64,000 bases of DNA from Labilibacter sediminis (GCF_005877885.1 NZ_VCHY01000002.1:372001-436000), one strand, 5' to 3'; counted from the first letter of the stretch, positions 47,821 to 56,577 are shown. Notes: generated by a model not told the origin, from the sequence alone. Numbers and translations are program-made.

Positions 47821-47950
47821 GGTTTCATATGGTTATGTTTTCTTCCATTTGCCATATGGAACTCGCCAGAAAAAACAATCATTCTCCTTTGTATAAATTA
47901 GATAATTGAATTTTTATGCTCGTTTCATATGAAGTAAATATTTGCAATGA
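47821..47950 (-). repeat. Interspersed element, copy B
   Basis: On the minus strand this matches copy A (7931-8061). A 42-base core (47887-47928) is identical, and flanking similarity includes GAGTTCCAT and ATGAAA motifs. Like copy A, it precedes a gene in the same orientation (the sulfatase, 134 bases away). The 356-base gap otherwise holds only the promoter. Confidence 0.75.
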
Positions 47951-48043
47951 CTATGCTTCAAAAAAAAAGAATTCCCTTCTGCAGCACTGCATAAGGGAAA
48001 TTCTAATTATTATAGAATATATTTAACTGTAATGGATTATCTG

Positions 48044-48385
48044 CTACAAAATTTCATCCACCTTTTCGGCAGGACGGGCAACAACTGCTTTGGAACCATT
48101 AATCACAATCGGACGCTCAATTAATTTTGGATTTTCAGCCATGGCATAAATAAGCTCCACATCAGAAAAATCCTTGCCTTTAATTTCCTTTTTATAGTAG
48201 TCTTCGTTTTTTCTGATTAAGTCGGTAGGTTTCATATCGAGCTTTGTCAATATTTGTTTTATCTCATCAGAGTTTAAAGGCGTATCTAAATACTTTACAA
48301 TCATTGGCGTTATACCTTTCTTTTCTAAATACTCTAATCCCAAGCGACTTTTTGAACATCTTGGGTTATGTAAATACATGATCAT
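48044..48385 (-). CDS. ArsC-family reductase (Spx/ArsC thioredoxin fold)
   Basis: The 113-residue ArsC-type protein carries the catalytic Cys in LHNPRCSKSRLGLEYLEKKG. The conserved Arg residues are present in LIRKNEDYYKKE, ERPIVI and AVVARPAEKV, as in glutaredoxin-dependent arsenate reductases. It is a good ArsC homolog, but no arsenic-resistance genes surround it, so a general thiol-reductase role is equally possible. The start could be 48385 or 48379 (MI-M). Cytoplasmic. Confidence 0.85.
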   Translation of the reverse strand: MIMYLHNPRCSKSRLGLEYLEKKGITPMIVKYLDTPLNSDEIKQILTKLDMKPTDLIRKNEDYYKKEIKGKDFSDVELIYAMAENPKLIERPIVINGSKAVVARPAEKVDEIL

Positions 48386-48429
48386 AATATTGCGTTTTAA
48401 TTTGTTTCTTTTTATTCAAACAGCACACG

Positions 48430-48711
48430 TTAGTATGTACCTAACATCTATTTTAACATCTTGTTCTTCACTTTACACCGAAAAATAATCTCAATGTACA
48501 ACCAAAATCTTCTTCATTTTTGGCATCGCTCCAAAAACGAAGCAAAAAAATCTAGATCAATAGAATCCTTCATCGCTCATCAGCCTTCAATTCCAGCCTG
48601 CCCACAAACCACCTCAAGTGCGCCCTTGAAGTCCTCTCACCAACGCGCCGGCACGGTCTATTGGTCTGGCCAACGCTACAATTTACAGCTGAACATTTTC
48701 TTCATCAAGGT
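48430..48711. repeat. Intergenic region with diverged repeat-family sequence
   Basis: The 326 bases between arsC and prfB have no convincing gene. The segment with CTTCATTTTTGGCATCGCTC and AAAACGAAGCAAAAAAATCT resembles the hairpin section (CTTCAtTTTTT...AGAAGCAAAAAAAATC) of the ~297-base repeat at 49886. A CG-richer tail (GTGCGCCCTTGAAGTCC... CCGGCACGGTC) differs in base composition from its surroundings. Confidence 0.4.
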
Positions 48712-49807
48712 TTAATTATCCTTGCCTCCAAACTCCATCAGGTAAGCTTTGGTAAACAGATCAATATTTCCATCCATTACCGCCTGTACATTTGAAGTTT
48801 CGGTATTGGTTCTTAAATCCTTTACCATTTTATACGGCTGAAAAACGTAGGATCTGATTTGCGAGCCCCATTCTATTTTCTTTTTATTGCTCTCAATTTT
48901 ATTTTGTTCTTCCATACGCTTACGAATTTCCATCTCGTATAACTGAGATTTTAACAGACGCATGGCATTTTCTTTATTACCCAGCTGCGAACGAGATTCG
49001 GTATTTTCAATAATAATACCTGTTGGTGCATGGCGCAACCTTACTCCGGTTTCTACCTTATTCACATTTTGACCTCCGGCACCCCCTGACCTGAATGTTT
49101 CCCAGGTAATTTCGGAAGGCGATACTTCAATCTCTATACTATCATCAATTAAAGGGGCCACAAAAACTGAGGTAAAAGAGGTCATTCGTTTATTGGCGGC
49201 ATTAAATGGCGACAAGCGAACAAGGCGATGCACACCATTTTCACTTTTCAGATATCCATAGGCAAAATCACCTTCAAATTGAAGCGTAACGGTTTTGATA
49301 CCTGCATCATCACCAGGCTGATAGTTCATCTCCTTTACCTTGTAATTATGCTTCTCGCCCCAGCGAATATACATGCGCATAAGCATTTCTGCCCAATCCT
49401 GACTCTCTGTCCCTCCGGCTCCGGCATTAATTTTTAAAACAGCACCAAGCTTGTCTTCTTCTCTTCGAAGCATGTTTTTAAGCTCCAGCGCTTCTGTTTT
49501 GGCAAGTGTATCGGCAAATAACTCATCTACATCCTCCTGACTGGCTTCACCTTCTTTCATAAAGTCAAACAGAACATTGATGTCTTCTATCTGAGTCTCT
49601 ATTTCTTTATAATCATTCACCCAGGATTTGAGCTCCCTGAGTTTTTTCATATGAATTTCTGCGGCCTTGGCATCCTTCCAAAAATCAGGTGCCTGTGAAC
49701 GCATTTCTTCTTCTTCTATCTCAATCGTTTTTTTATCGATGTCAAAGATACCTCCTTAACGCCAGCTGACGTCCCGCTAAATCTTTTAGCTGTTCAATTG
49801 TTGTCAT
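48712..49807 (-). CDS. prfB: Peptide chain release factor 2, with programmed +1 frameshift
   Basis: RF2 recognises UGA/UAA. Codons 1-21 run from ATG at 49807 (MTTIEQLKDLAGRQLALRRY, then L) to CTT. An in-frame UGA lies at 49744-49742, preceded by AGGAGG and followed by C. Shifting +1 at CTT-T continues as DIDKKTIEIEEEEMRSQAPD through to 48712, giving ~364 residues. The GGQ motif lies in RSGGAGGQNVNKVETGVRLR and the SPF-type anticodon mimic in LVRLSPFNAANKR. The 330-residue frame beginning at 49704 alone would lack the true N-terminus. Autoregulation by RF2 levels is the known role of this frameshift. Confidence 0.96.
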
Positions 49808-49885
49808 GACTTAAAATTTGAAGCAAAATTAGTTTTTTTTCGCTTGAATGTTTTTTAGTGCAGGTATTATTTTATGGTATTCATC

Positions 49886-50180
49886 CGAATCAAGAATTAA
49901 AACTTCGGTAATAAAAACTACCATTTCAGGGACTTCATCCCTAAAACCCTGACTTCATTTTTTGTCTTAATACAAAAAACAGAAGCAAAAAAAATCAAGA
50001 CTGCGCCCGCTTTGCTATAAAAACTTACGATTGATTCGTCTAAATCGCTAAAACTCCCTTCTTCCTTCGTCAGAAGCTCAAACATATCGCAATTTAACGA
50101 CAAACAACCTTGTTTTTATGCTCACCGGACGAGGTCAAAGCGAAGACAAGCTGGCTTTGATAAAAAAAATTTTTTTCAGC
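49886..50180. repeat. ~297-base interspersed repeat, copy 1
   Basis: A direct repeat of 57902-58199. Shared blocks include TCAGGGA-TTCAT-CCTAAAACCCTGACTTC, a hairpin of the form CTTCnTTTTnnT...AnAAnnGAAGC, AATCAAGACTGCGCCCGCTT, AGAAGCTCAAACA and TTTTTATGCTCACCGGACGA. Both copies keep a ~60-codon open frame on the minus strand (containing SKAGAVLIFFAS), likely incidental. It fills the prfB upstream gap. Confidence 0.75.
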
Positions 50181-50236
50181 TATTGCAACAAAAGGCTCCC
50201 TCTTTTTCGACACACAAAGAAATATTTACTCTCGTA

Positions 50237-51685
50237 TTATTTTGAAGTAATATTGTTGCAGTAGCGCGAAATGTATTTAATGGACTTATAATGACCCCGC
50301 TGCCCTGCTGCCTCCCAATCAAGGCATGAATTTTCTTTCATCCCCAGGTTATAGTAGGCTATGCCACGGTTGAAAAGAGCATGTATATCATTGGGATCAA
50401 TATTAATGGCTTTATCGAAATCACTAATGGCCTCCAGGTAGTTTTCTGATCGCATTTTTAAGGTGCCTCTGATGGAAAAAACACCTGGCAAGAAACTGTC
50501 CAGGTTACAAGCCCGGGTAATATCTTCCATAGCAGTTCCTTCATCCTCAAAATACTGTTGCAGCAATCGGCTTCGTTCATAGTAAGCATTTGCATATAAA
50601 GGGGTAGAAATTATGGCTTTGTTAAAGCATTTCATAGCCGTTTCAGTATCATTTCGTAAATCTACCACCAGCAAACCAAACTCAATCAATGCCGGTGAGA
50701 AACTTTGGTGCGCTTCAATGCAACTGATAAAACTTAAAAAAGCGTTATTGAGCTGACGTTCTTCCATATGTTTTTGGGCCTCGAAGTAATGAATTAAAAA
50801 ATGATTTGGAGCTTTTCCCTTCGCATATGCATAGTCAGCGCGCATACCTATAAAATTCTCATATCTTCTTCTGGCCTCGGCTCTAAATATAAAAGCCTCT
50901 ATATTGGTTGAATCATTTTTAATCACCCGGGTAAAGTTTTTTGCCGACTCCACCCAATTCTCCATCATAAAAAACAAAATTCCTTTATTCATATCAGGAG
51001 CCAGCGTTTTCTGATGCTGATGATACAACGACTTTTTCCAGCTGTTATAAGGATGATTTATCCATAAAGAGTCATTTAAGATATAGGTACTTAAAAAAAA
51101 AGTTTCCCTTTCCTTTTTTAAATAACCGGCAATTCCCACCAGCTTTCCTTCTGAATTAATGACAGGTGATCCAACAGACTTAGGTCCGAAATTGGCATTA
51201 ACAGATACAAAACGATCAATATATGGTGCCTGATAAACCTTTTTTATGGTTCCTAAAGTCACTCCTTCTTCCGACTCTTCAGGATGACCAAATATCAACA
51301 CTTCGCCCAACGACCTGTCGGTATTTTGAGTTGGAATAATATAATCAAAGCCTTTTTCGCGATGATCGTGTGTTTTAAACATAGCCAGGTTGGCCATTTT
51401 GTGAGTAGAAAGTACCCTTGAAATGGCATACTCACGCCCATTACGTAAGGTAATACTTAATGAATCTCCACGAGCAAAAATACTTGCAGGTGCTATACCT
51501 ATACCATCCGGACTAATAAAAAAACCTGTTGAAGTAACAATTTCTGAATCCACACTCCCATATGAAGTAATAGAGAATACTGCTTTTTCGATATTCGAAA
51601 TTTTATCCATCACATTCTGTGCCTTTAAATATCCTCCGCAAAGGATTACTAAAAAACTTAATGCATAAATAATTTTCGATAGCAT
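50237..51685 (-). CDS. Secreted pseudo-protease (HtrA-like, triad lost) with TPR repeats
   Basis: The 482-residue product has a signal peptide (cleavage near LKAQ). Residues ~30-210 form a trypsin/HtrA-like domain: TSTGFFISPDGIGIAPASIF, STHKMANLAMFK, GPKSVGSPVINSEGKLVGIA. Against the usual NAHV, D-L-A and GNSGGP signatures, the His is replaced (PASI), the Asp position reads N and the Ser position reads V, so catalysis is unlikely. Residues ~235-475 contain TPR-type helices, such as PLYANAYYERSRLLQQYFED and YLEAISDFDKAINIDPNDIH. It is probably a periplasmic binding or scaffold protein. Confidence 0.8.
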   Translation of the reverse strand: MLSKIIYALSFLVILCGGYLKAQNVMDKISNIEKAVFSITSYGSVDSEIVTSTGFFISPDGIGIAPASIFARGDSLSITLRNGREYAISRVLSTHKMANLAMFKTHDHREKGFDYIIPTQNTDRSLGEVLIFGHPEESEEGVTLGTIKKVYQAPYIDRFVSVNANFGPKSVGSPVINSEGKLVGIAGYLKKERETFFLSTYILNDSLWINHPYNSWKKSLYHQHQKTLAPDMNKGILFFMMENWVESAKNFTRVIKNDSTNIEAFIFRAEARRRYENFIGMRADYAYAKGKAPNHFLIHYFEAQKHMEERQLNNAFLSFISCIEAHQSFSPALIEFGLLVVDLRNDTETAMKCFNKAIISTPLYANAYYERSRLLQQYFEDEGTAMEDITRACNLDSFLPGVFSIRGTLKMRSENYLEAISDFDKAINIDPNDIHALFNRGIAYYNLGMKENSCLDWEAAGQRGHYKSIKYISRYCNNITSK

Positions 51686-51715
51686 AGTGTGGTTTTTCTT
51701 CTTAATAATTTAACC

Positions 51716-51795
51716 AATTGGGCTTTCCGCCCAAACCCGACTTCATTTTTTGCCTTGAAGCAAAAAACTGAAGCTAAAAAAATTCAAGGCTGATT
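51716..51795. repeat. Short relative of the ~297-base repeat
   Basis: GCTTTCCGCCCAAACCCGAC followed by TTCATTTTTTGCCTTGAAGC and AAAAAACTGAAGC matches the hairpin part of the 49886 repeat. It lies at the start of the 816-base gap before pheS. That gap also holds a possible tiny ORF (51985), a terminator (52044) and MITE copy 2 (52261). Confidence 0.55.
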
Positions 51796-51984
51796 TATTA
51801 ATGATCTTTTTTATTTAGCTTAAGCTATTAATAAATAGGCCAATTAAGATAGCACAGAGGCATAATCCTCAAAAAGCAGTAATACAACAAACTTAAGAAA
51901 ATTGATTTTCAGATTAAAATCACTTATTTATTTGTGTGCTATAGTTTGATTAGTAGATGGATTGACAAGAGCAATGAGTCAAGA

Positions 51985-52050
51985 ATGATATATACTCCTG
52001 CTGACAGAAAGAAGAAACACAATAAAAATAAAGAGCAAAAAACAAGGTAG
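51985..52050 (+). CDS. Possible 21-residue basic peptide
   Basis: A small open frame MIYTPADRKKKHNKNKEQKT-R starts at 51985. Its TAG stop lies in the left arm of a terminator hairpin (52044-52070). A short promoter-like TAGTTTG is seen ~35 bases upstream. The coding potential of so short a frame is unproven; the unit could instead be a small RNA. Confidence 0.25.
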   Translation: MIYTPADRKKKHNKNKEQKTR

Positions 52051-52076
52051 CCCTAGGATGGAGCTACCTTATGTTT
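52044..52076 (+). terminator. Terminator in the pheS downstream gap
   Basis: AAGGTAGC (52044-52051) pairs with GCTACCTT (52063-52070), followed by a T-rich tract. It implies a plus-strand transcript ending here, though no recognised plus-strand gene lies upstream. Confidence 0.65.
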
Positions 52077-52260
52077 TTGTTGGTGGGTACATTGTGCGAT
52101 CAATACCGGCACTTTTTTAATCTAAACTGCAATTAATATAAGGCCTTTTTATTTGTTTGTCAATACATACCGCTGGAAAAAAATTTATGTAGTGGCATTG
52201 CTAGCGATTTTAGTATTCTATCATTGCACGAAATAATTATGCGATAGCGGGATATATTTA

Positions 52261-52428
52261 ACCCGAATTATGCAATAGAGGTACGTAATGAGCATATAAA
52301 ATGTGATAAAACAAGAGTTTGCTGAAATGATCCATAGCACCGCTACGGTGAATTGAAGCAAAGTAGCATAGTGACTTGTTTTGAAGCAGTTTGGATGCGT
52401 AATAGTATTTCTAATGCATATTTCGGGT
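52261..52428. mobile_element. MITE-like element, copy 2 (168 bases)
   Basis: This is the inverted counterpart of 45519-45686, same length, with terminal inverted repeats ACCCGAATTATGCAATAG / CTAATGCATATTTCGGGT. A central AGCACCGCTACGGTG palindrome is present. TTA flanks both sides, an apparent 3-base target duplication. The two copies bracket 6.6 kb holding the sulfatase, arsC-like, prfB and pseudo-protease genes. Confidence 0.75.
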
Positions 52429-52447
52429 TTAACACCCTAAAACACAA

Positions 52448-52478
52448 AAAAGCCGATCCTCAAAGAGAACCGGCTTCT
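52448..52478 (-). terminator. Terminator of pheS
   Basis: AAGCCG (52450-52455) pairs with CGGCTT (52471-52476) around an AGAGAA-type loop. A T-run follows on the minus strand. Confidence 0.75.
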
Positions 52479-52501
52479 TATAAATATGGTGTATTATTAT
52501 T

Positions 52502-53521
52502 TTATATCGTTGATTTAAACTGCTCAAGGAATCGAACGTCGTTTTCGAAGAATAACCTGATGTCTTTAATTTGATATTTAAGCATAGTGATACGTTCAAT
52601 ACCCATACCAAAGGCAAATCCTGTATATTTTTCACTATCGATGTCGGAGTATTCTAACACATGTGGGTCAACCATTCCACAACCTAAAATCTCAACCCAT
52701 CCGGTATACTTACACACATTACATCCTTTTCCGCCACAAAGCGTACATGAAATATCCATTTCTGCCGATGGCTCGGTGAAAGGGAAATACGAAGGACGCA
52801 ACCTGATTTGTGTTTTCTCTCCAAACATTTCCTTTGCAAAATAAAGCAGTGTTTGCTTTAAGTCGGCAAAAGAAACATTCTCATCAATATATAAACCTTC
52901 AACCTGATGGAAGATACAATGCGCTCTGGCCGAAATAGCCTCATTACGGAAAACACGACCCGGGAAAATAGAACGAATAGGCGGTTGCTTTTTCTCCATC
53001 ACTCTCACCTGTACAGATGAAGTATGCGTACGCAACAATACATCAGGATCTTTTTCGATAAAGAACGTATCCTGCATATCACGCGCCGGGTGCTCCTCAG
53101 GGAAGTTTAATGCTGTAAATACATGAAAATCATCTTCAATCTCCGGACCTTCAGCCACATTAAAACCTAAGCGGGCAAAAATGTCAACTATCTCATTTCG
53201 AACGATCGATAAAGGATGGCGGCTACCTAGTTTCATGGTAGTTCCCGGAAGCGTTAAATCAACTCCGGCACCTTTAACCTGTGTATTCGCAAACTGCTCT
53301 TTAAGATTGTTAATAAACTCCTGAGCCTCGTTTTTTAATACATTAATCACCTGTCCTACCTCGCGCTTTTGCTCATTAGGAATGGTTTTAAAGTCGTTAA
53401 ACAACTCAGAAATTTTACCTTTTTTACTCAGGTACTTAATTCTTAAATGTTCCGCTTCGTCCGCCGATTTAGCAGTTAACTGCTTAATCTCTTCTTGTAA
53501 GGCCTTTATCTTGTCAAGCAT
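52502..53521 (-). CDS. pheS: Phenylalanine-tRNA ligase alpha subunit
   Basis: The 339-residue class II synthetase subunit has an N-terminal coiled coil (MLDKIKALQEEIKQLTAKSA), followed by motif 2-like RSIFPGRVFRNEAISARAHC and HQVEGLYIDENVSFADLKQT. It ends with motif 3 GFAFGMGIERITMLKYQI. The Cys-rich CTLCGGKGCNVCKYTGW segment is typical of this subfamily. The start at 53521 matches the family coiled coil; longer in-frame starts run into repeat sequence. pheT is not adjacent. Confidence 0.95.
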   Translation of the reverse strand: MLDKIKALQEEIKQLTAKSADEAEHLRIKYLSKKGKISELFNDFKTIPNEQKREVGQVINVLKNEAQEFINNLKEQFANTQVKGAGVDLTLPGTTMKLGSRHPLSIVRNEIVDIFARLGFNVAEGPEIEDDFHVFTALNFPEEHPARDMQDTFFIEKDPDVLLRTHTSSVQVRVMEKKQPPIRSIFPGRVFRNEAISARAHCIFHQVEGLYIDENVSFADLKQTLLYFAKEMFGEKTQIRLRPSYFPFTEPSAEMDISCTLCGGKGCNVCKYTGWVEILGCGMVDPHVLEYSDIDSEKYTGFAFGMGIERITMLKYQIKDIRLFFENDVRFLEQFKSTI

Positions 53522-53633
53522 TGCTTTTGATTTTTCGTTATTCTGAAGCTGCAAATTTAATAAAAGCTTACAATAGATCAATTTAAAAATGTTATAAGTA
53601 TAGTATTTAGATAATAGTGTCGAAATTATTTTT

Positions 53634-53922
53634 TCACTCAAGCCGTGAAGGCTCTTACTTTTTTCTACAGTCAAAAAAGTAAGCAAAAAGACCGTCGACT
53701 ACACCCATTTCGCTCAAAAAACTAGGTTTCATGACTGAAATTGTTTTAAACTCACACTTTATCGTTCCTCAAAGTGCTCAAACAAAAAACAATTTTTAAT
53801 CGTCATCTCAATCCTGTTTTTTGGCTCTCTGGCTGAGGTCGAGACTAAACAAGGCGACCAGCACATTTCATTAAAACATTTAGGACGTTATTGGTATAAA
53901 GGCAAAAGTATAAGGAATAAAG
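53634..53922. repeat. Diverged repeat and heptamer array upstream of pheS
   Basis: From 53640, GTGAAGGCTCTTACTTTTTT...AAAAAAGTAAGC forms the hairpin, followed by a TTCGCTCAAA segment and GCTGAGGTCGAGACTAAACA. The layout is that of the ~297-base repeat but with low identity. At the end, four heptamers (TATAAAG 53895, GCAAAAG, TATAAGG, AATAAAG to 53922) continue the 2984/41142 array family. No gene in this 412-base gap. Confidence 0.5.
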
Positions 53923-53933
53923 ACCATATAACC

Positions 53934-55238
53934 TTACTTCAATATCTCTATGGAATAAACCCTGATATCCTTAACCGGACGATCTACAGCATAAGTTTTT
54001 ACGCCGGCAATTTTATCCACCACATCCATTCCTCGTGTCACCTCACCAAACACGGTATAATCACCATCTAAATGAGGAGCTCCGCCAACGCTGCCATAGG
54101 TAGCTATCTGTTTTTGCGTGAATTTTATTCCTTTTTCTTTTTCAATATCTTTTAATTCCTCGGCATTAAACACCCGACCTGCTACAATATAAAACTGCGA
54201 GCCGTCCGATCTGTCTTTTGGGTTTCGTTCGGGCGGTAATTTAGAGGCAGCCACGGCACCCCTTTTATGAAATAAACCAGGCACAACATTAGTTTCGAGC
54301 ATATAGCCGGGCCCCTGCCATCCTACCACATCATCCTTAGCCGCATACTTACTATCAGCTGCACCGGTTTGAATCAGAAAGTTTTTTAACACACGATGTA
54401 CCAACAAACTATCGTAAAACTGATCGCTTACCAGCTTAATAAAATTATCTCTAAACTTAGGGGTTTGATTGTAAAGCTTTATATCAATGTTACCCATGCT
54501 GGTCTTTATACGAAATCCTTTGATGGATTTATACGAGGGGTACACTTTATTTGTCTTGGTACGCAATTCATACACCGAAACCGGTTCTTTCATCTGCTTT
54601 TTACTCAAAGCCATAATTTCTGAAGAAGGTACCAGGTAAGATACCTTTTCTTTACCTTCTTTTTGGGTTTGAATAATGCCCAGCAAATGATGCAGGTAAG
54701 TAAAAGCCGGTTGTCCCCCATAAGATCCTTTGCTAAGTCGGTATTTTTTTATGGAATCTTGCTTTTCGCTCTTATCCACCGCAAACTTTGGGGCATAAAT
54801 TTTCCTTGATTTTCGATACAAACCTGCTATTGAATCAGGTATGCTTTTTATGGACCTGTCAAGATGCAGATAATTGAGGTTCTCGGTCCAGGTTTTTAGG
54901 ATAACCAGATTTTTGTCAATATCGTAAGCGGTATACCCGGCTGCTTCATTATAATCATCGGTACCCACAATGGCCACCTTTACTTTATAGCTTCCTTTAA
55001 TTAAATCGAGATTGGTAACCAATGTTTTAGGGGAGATGTAAAAACCATAGCCTCGTTTTAAAGATCGTGAGTAATGATCAAAGGTTTCAATGGAAACAAC
55101 ACCCTTTATATTTCGTTGATACGATCCTTTGGGTATAGAATACTCTTCTTTTGAAATATTCTGTTTAGATGAGTTTTGCTGACATCCATTGAAAACAAGA
55201 ACAGCAATTGCAAACACAACTATTTTTATCCAATTCAT
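53934..55238 (-). CDS. Secreted pseudo-protease fused to cyclophilin-type prolyl isomerase
   Basis: The 434-residue product has a lipoprotein-type signal (VLVFNGCQQN, Cys near 19). Residues ~45-215 form a degenerate trypsin/HtrA-like domain: GYGFYISPKTLVTNLDLIKG, YDIDKNLVILK, GSYGGQPAF. His, Asp and Ser of the triad are replaced by L, N and Y. Residues ~245-434 form a cyclophilin: RDNFIKLVSDQFYDSLLVHR, VLKNFLIQTGAAD, DGSQFYIVAGRVFNAEELKD and LDGDYTVFGEV. The catalytic Arg in VHRV is kept. It is the first of three clustered PPIases. Predicted anchored in periplasm or outer membrane. Confidence 0.82.
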   Translation of the reverse strand: MNWIKIVVFAIAVLVFNGCQQNSSKQNISKEEYSIPKGSYQRNIKGVVSIETFDHYSRSLKRGYGFYISPKTLVTNLDLIKGSYKVKVAIVGTDDYNEAAGYTAYDIDKNLVILKTWTENLNYLHLDRSIKSIPDSIAGLYRKSRKIYAPKFAVDKSEKQDSIKKYRLSKGSYGGQPAFTYLHHLLGIIQTQKEGKEKVSYLVPSSEIMALSKKQMKEPVSVYELRTKTNKVYPSYKSIKGFRIKTSMGNIDIKLYNQTPKFRDNFIKLVSDQFYDSLLVHRVLKNFLIQTGAADSKYAAKDDVVGWQGPGYMLETNVVPGLFHKRGAVAASKLPPERNPKDRSDGSQFYIVAGRVFNAEELKDIEKEKGIKFTQKQIATYGSVGGAPHLDGDYTVFGEVTRGMDVVDKIAGVKTYAVDRPVKDIRVYSIEILK

Positions 55239-55773
55239 TTATCTATAATATTTTTATGTACTAATCAAGGGTTACAATTTACGACCAGGGATTTCGCTTT
55301 TAAACCAAAAAAATTATTAAAACCAAAAATCTCACGGATTAACACGAATTATTTTTCTTCGGAAAATAAAAATCTGTCCAAATTTCGTATCAATCTGTGG
55401 TTGAATATTTTCAAACAACCCATTACTGGCTTAAAGGCGATTTCCCTAAATTTACGACAACAAAGGCATTTTTCATCAGGGATTTTTTGACATAAATATT
55501 AAATCATTTTTTGAATGTCATAGATTTTCAATTCATCCCTCTTACCCTGACTTCCCTTCCTTTTCTTGATAAAAGAAAGGAAACCAGATTACCGGCAGGC
55601 AGGCAAAAAAACTTTTTTAATATTCAACCACGTTGTGGTTGTGAAAATATGAATTATCGTATACCCTGCACTTCATACAGGGCTATTCATATTTTAATCC
55701 TTTCAAGATTACATTTATCCAAAACCAACACCTAATAACTAACAACCAACAGCTAAAAGCCAAAGGCCAAACA
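55239..55773. repeat. Mosaic of short intergenic repeats
   Basis: No gene is supported in these 535 bases. Recognisable pieces include a segment near 55325-55405 (CACGGATTAACACGAATTAT, AAATCTGTCCAAATTTCGTA, CAATCTGTGG) of a type common in many genomes, and a hairpin CTTCCTTTTCTTG/ATAAAAGAAAGGAA near 55555-55580 of the ~297-base family. There is also a CCGGCAGGCAGGC motif (55592-55604), and an AACTAACAACCAACAGCTAA low-complexity tract near 55736. Confidence 0.5.
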
Positions 55774-56574
55774 TCACAGCACCCTCACCACTAATTTTAC
55801 ATCGGTATAAGGCCGACTGTTTTTATCGGTTTCTAAAGCCGCAATTTTATTTAATACACTTAAACCGCTTACCACTTCACCGAATACTGTATAATCACCA
55901 TCCAACTCCGGCAATCCTCCTTTGGTGGTGTATATTTCGCGCTGCTCGGGTGTAAACTCCAATTTGTCAGACAAAGAATATTCAAAAGCTATCTTTTCCT
56001 TAATTTCCCTTAACCTGCGATTAAACTCTTTTGGATTCTCCGTTTTTAGTTTTTGCAACTCCTCCTTATAAGGCAAATAAAATTCCTTCTTAAGCTTAAT
56101 TTTAATGGGATTATTGGTGGCTTTCTCTAATATATCAAGCTCTTCGTTACTGTACACCTTACCATGCACAATGTAAAACTGACTAATGTCGGACATTTTA
56201 AAATGGTTGATATCTTCGGGCTGCCGAGGTGCACAAATGGCGCCTTTTTTATGAATACGATTTTTCCTAAATTCTGAGTCAATCGTAAGTTTTGAACTGC
56301 CATAACCTATATGCTTACCTGCCGGAGCATTTTTAGAGTCGGAAGAACCTCCCTGTACCACAAAGTTTTTAACCACACGGTAAAACAGCGTACCATCGTA
56401 ATGCCCCTGGTTAGCCAATTTAATAAAGCTATCGCGATGTTTTGGCGTATCATCATAGATCATAATCTTAATATCGCCCAGGTTTGTAGATATAATCACT
56501 GTTTTGCTTTGCGCAGATATCATTCCACAAACAAATACCAAACAAAAGATTACCCAATTTCTAACGCTGCTCAT
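55774..56574 (-). CDS. Periplasmic cyclophilin-type prolyl isomerase with helical insertion
   Basis: The 266-residue product has a signal peptide (cleavage near ISAQ). The cyclophilin fold includes HRDSFIKLANQGHYDGTLFY, RVVKNFVVQGGSSDSKNA and LDGDYTVFGEVVSG, retaining the active-site Arg in FYRV. Between SQFYIVHGKV and LDGDYTVF is an ~85-residue charged helical insert (EELDILEKATNNPIKIKLKK, then EELQKLKTENPKEFNRRLRE), absent in short PpiA/B. It starts three bases after the upstream paralog's stop and is translationally coupled. Confidence 0.88.
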   Translation of the reverse strand: MSSVRNWVIFCLVFVCGMISAQSKTVIISTNLGDIKIMIYDDTPKHRDSFIKLANQGHYDGTLFYRVVKNFVVQGGSSDSKNAPAGKHIGYGSSKLTIDSEFRKNRIHKKGAICAPRQPEDINHFKMSDISQFYIVHGKVYSNEELDILEKATNNPIKIKLKKEFYLPYKEELQKLKTENPKEFNRRLREIKEKIAFEYSLSDKLEFTPEQREIYTTKGGLPELDGDYTVFGEVVSGLSVLNKIAALETDKNSRPYTDVKLVVRVL

Positions 56575-56577
56575 CAC

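Noticed and set aside
48461-48715. 84-codon plus-strand frame between arsC and prfB
   Set aside because: Covers diverged repeat sequence, has low-complexity composition and no known motif.
49918-50103. 61-codon frame inside repeat copy 1, and a similar 62-codon frame at 57913-58101
   Set aside because: Both lie wholly inside the ~297-base direct repeat, cover its hairpin and have no signal of selection visible by eye.
52353-52574. 73-codon frame crossing MITE copy 2 and the pheS terminator
   Set aside because: It spans an element end and a terminator and enters pheS antisense.
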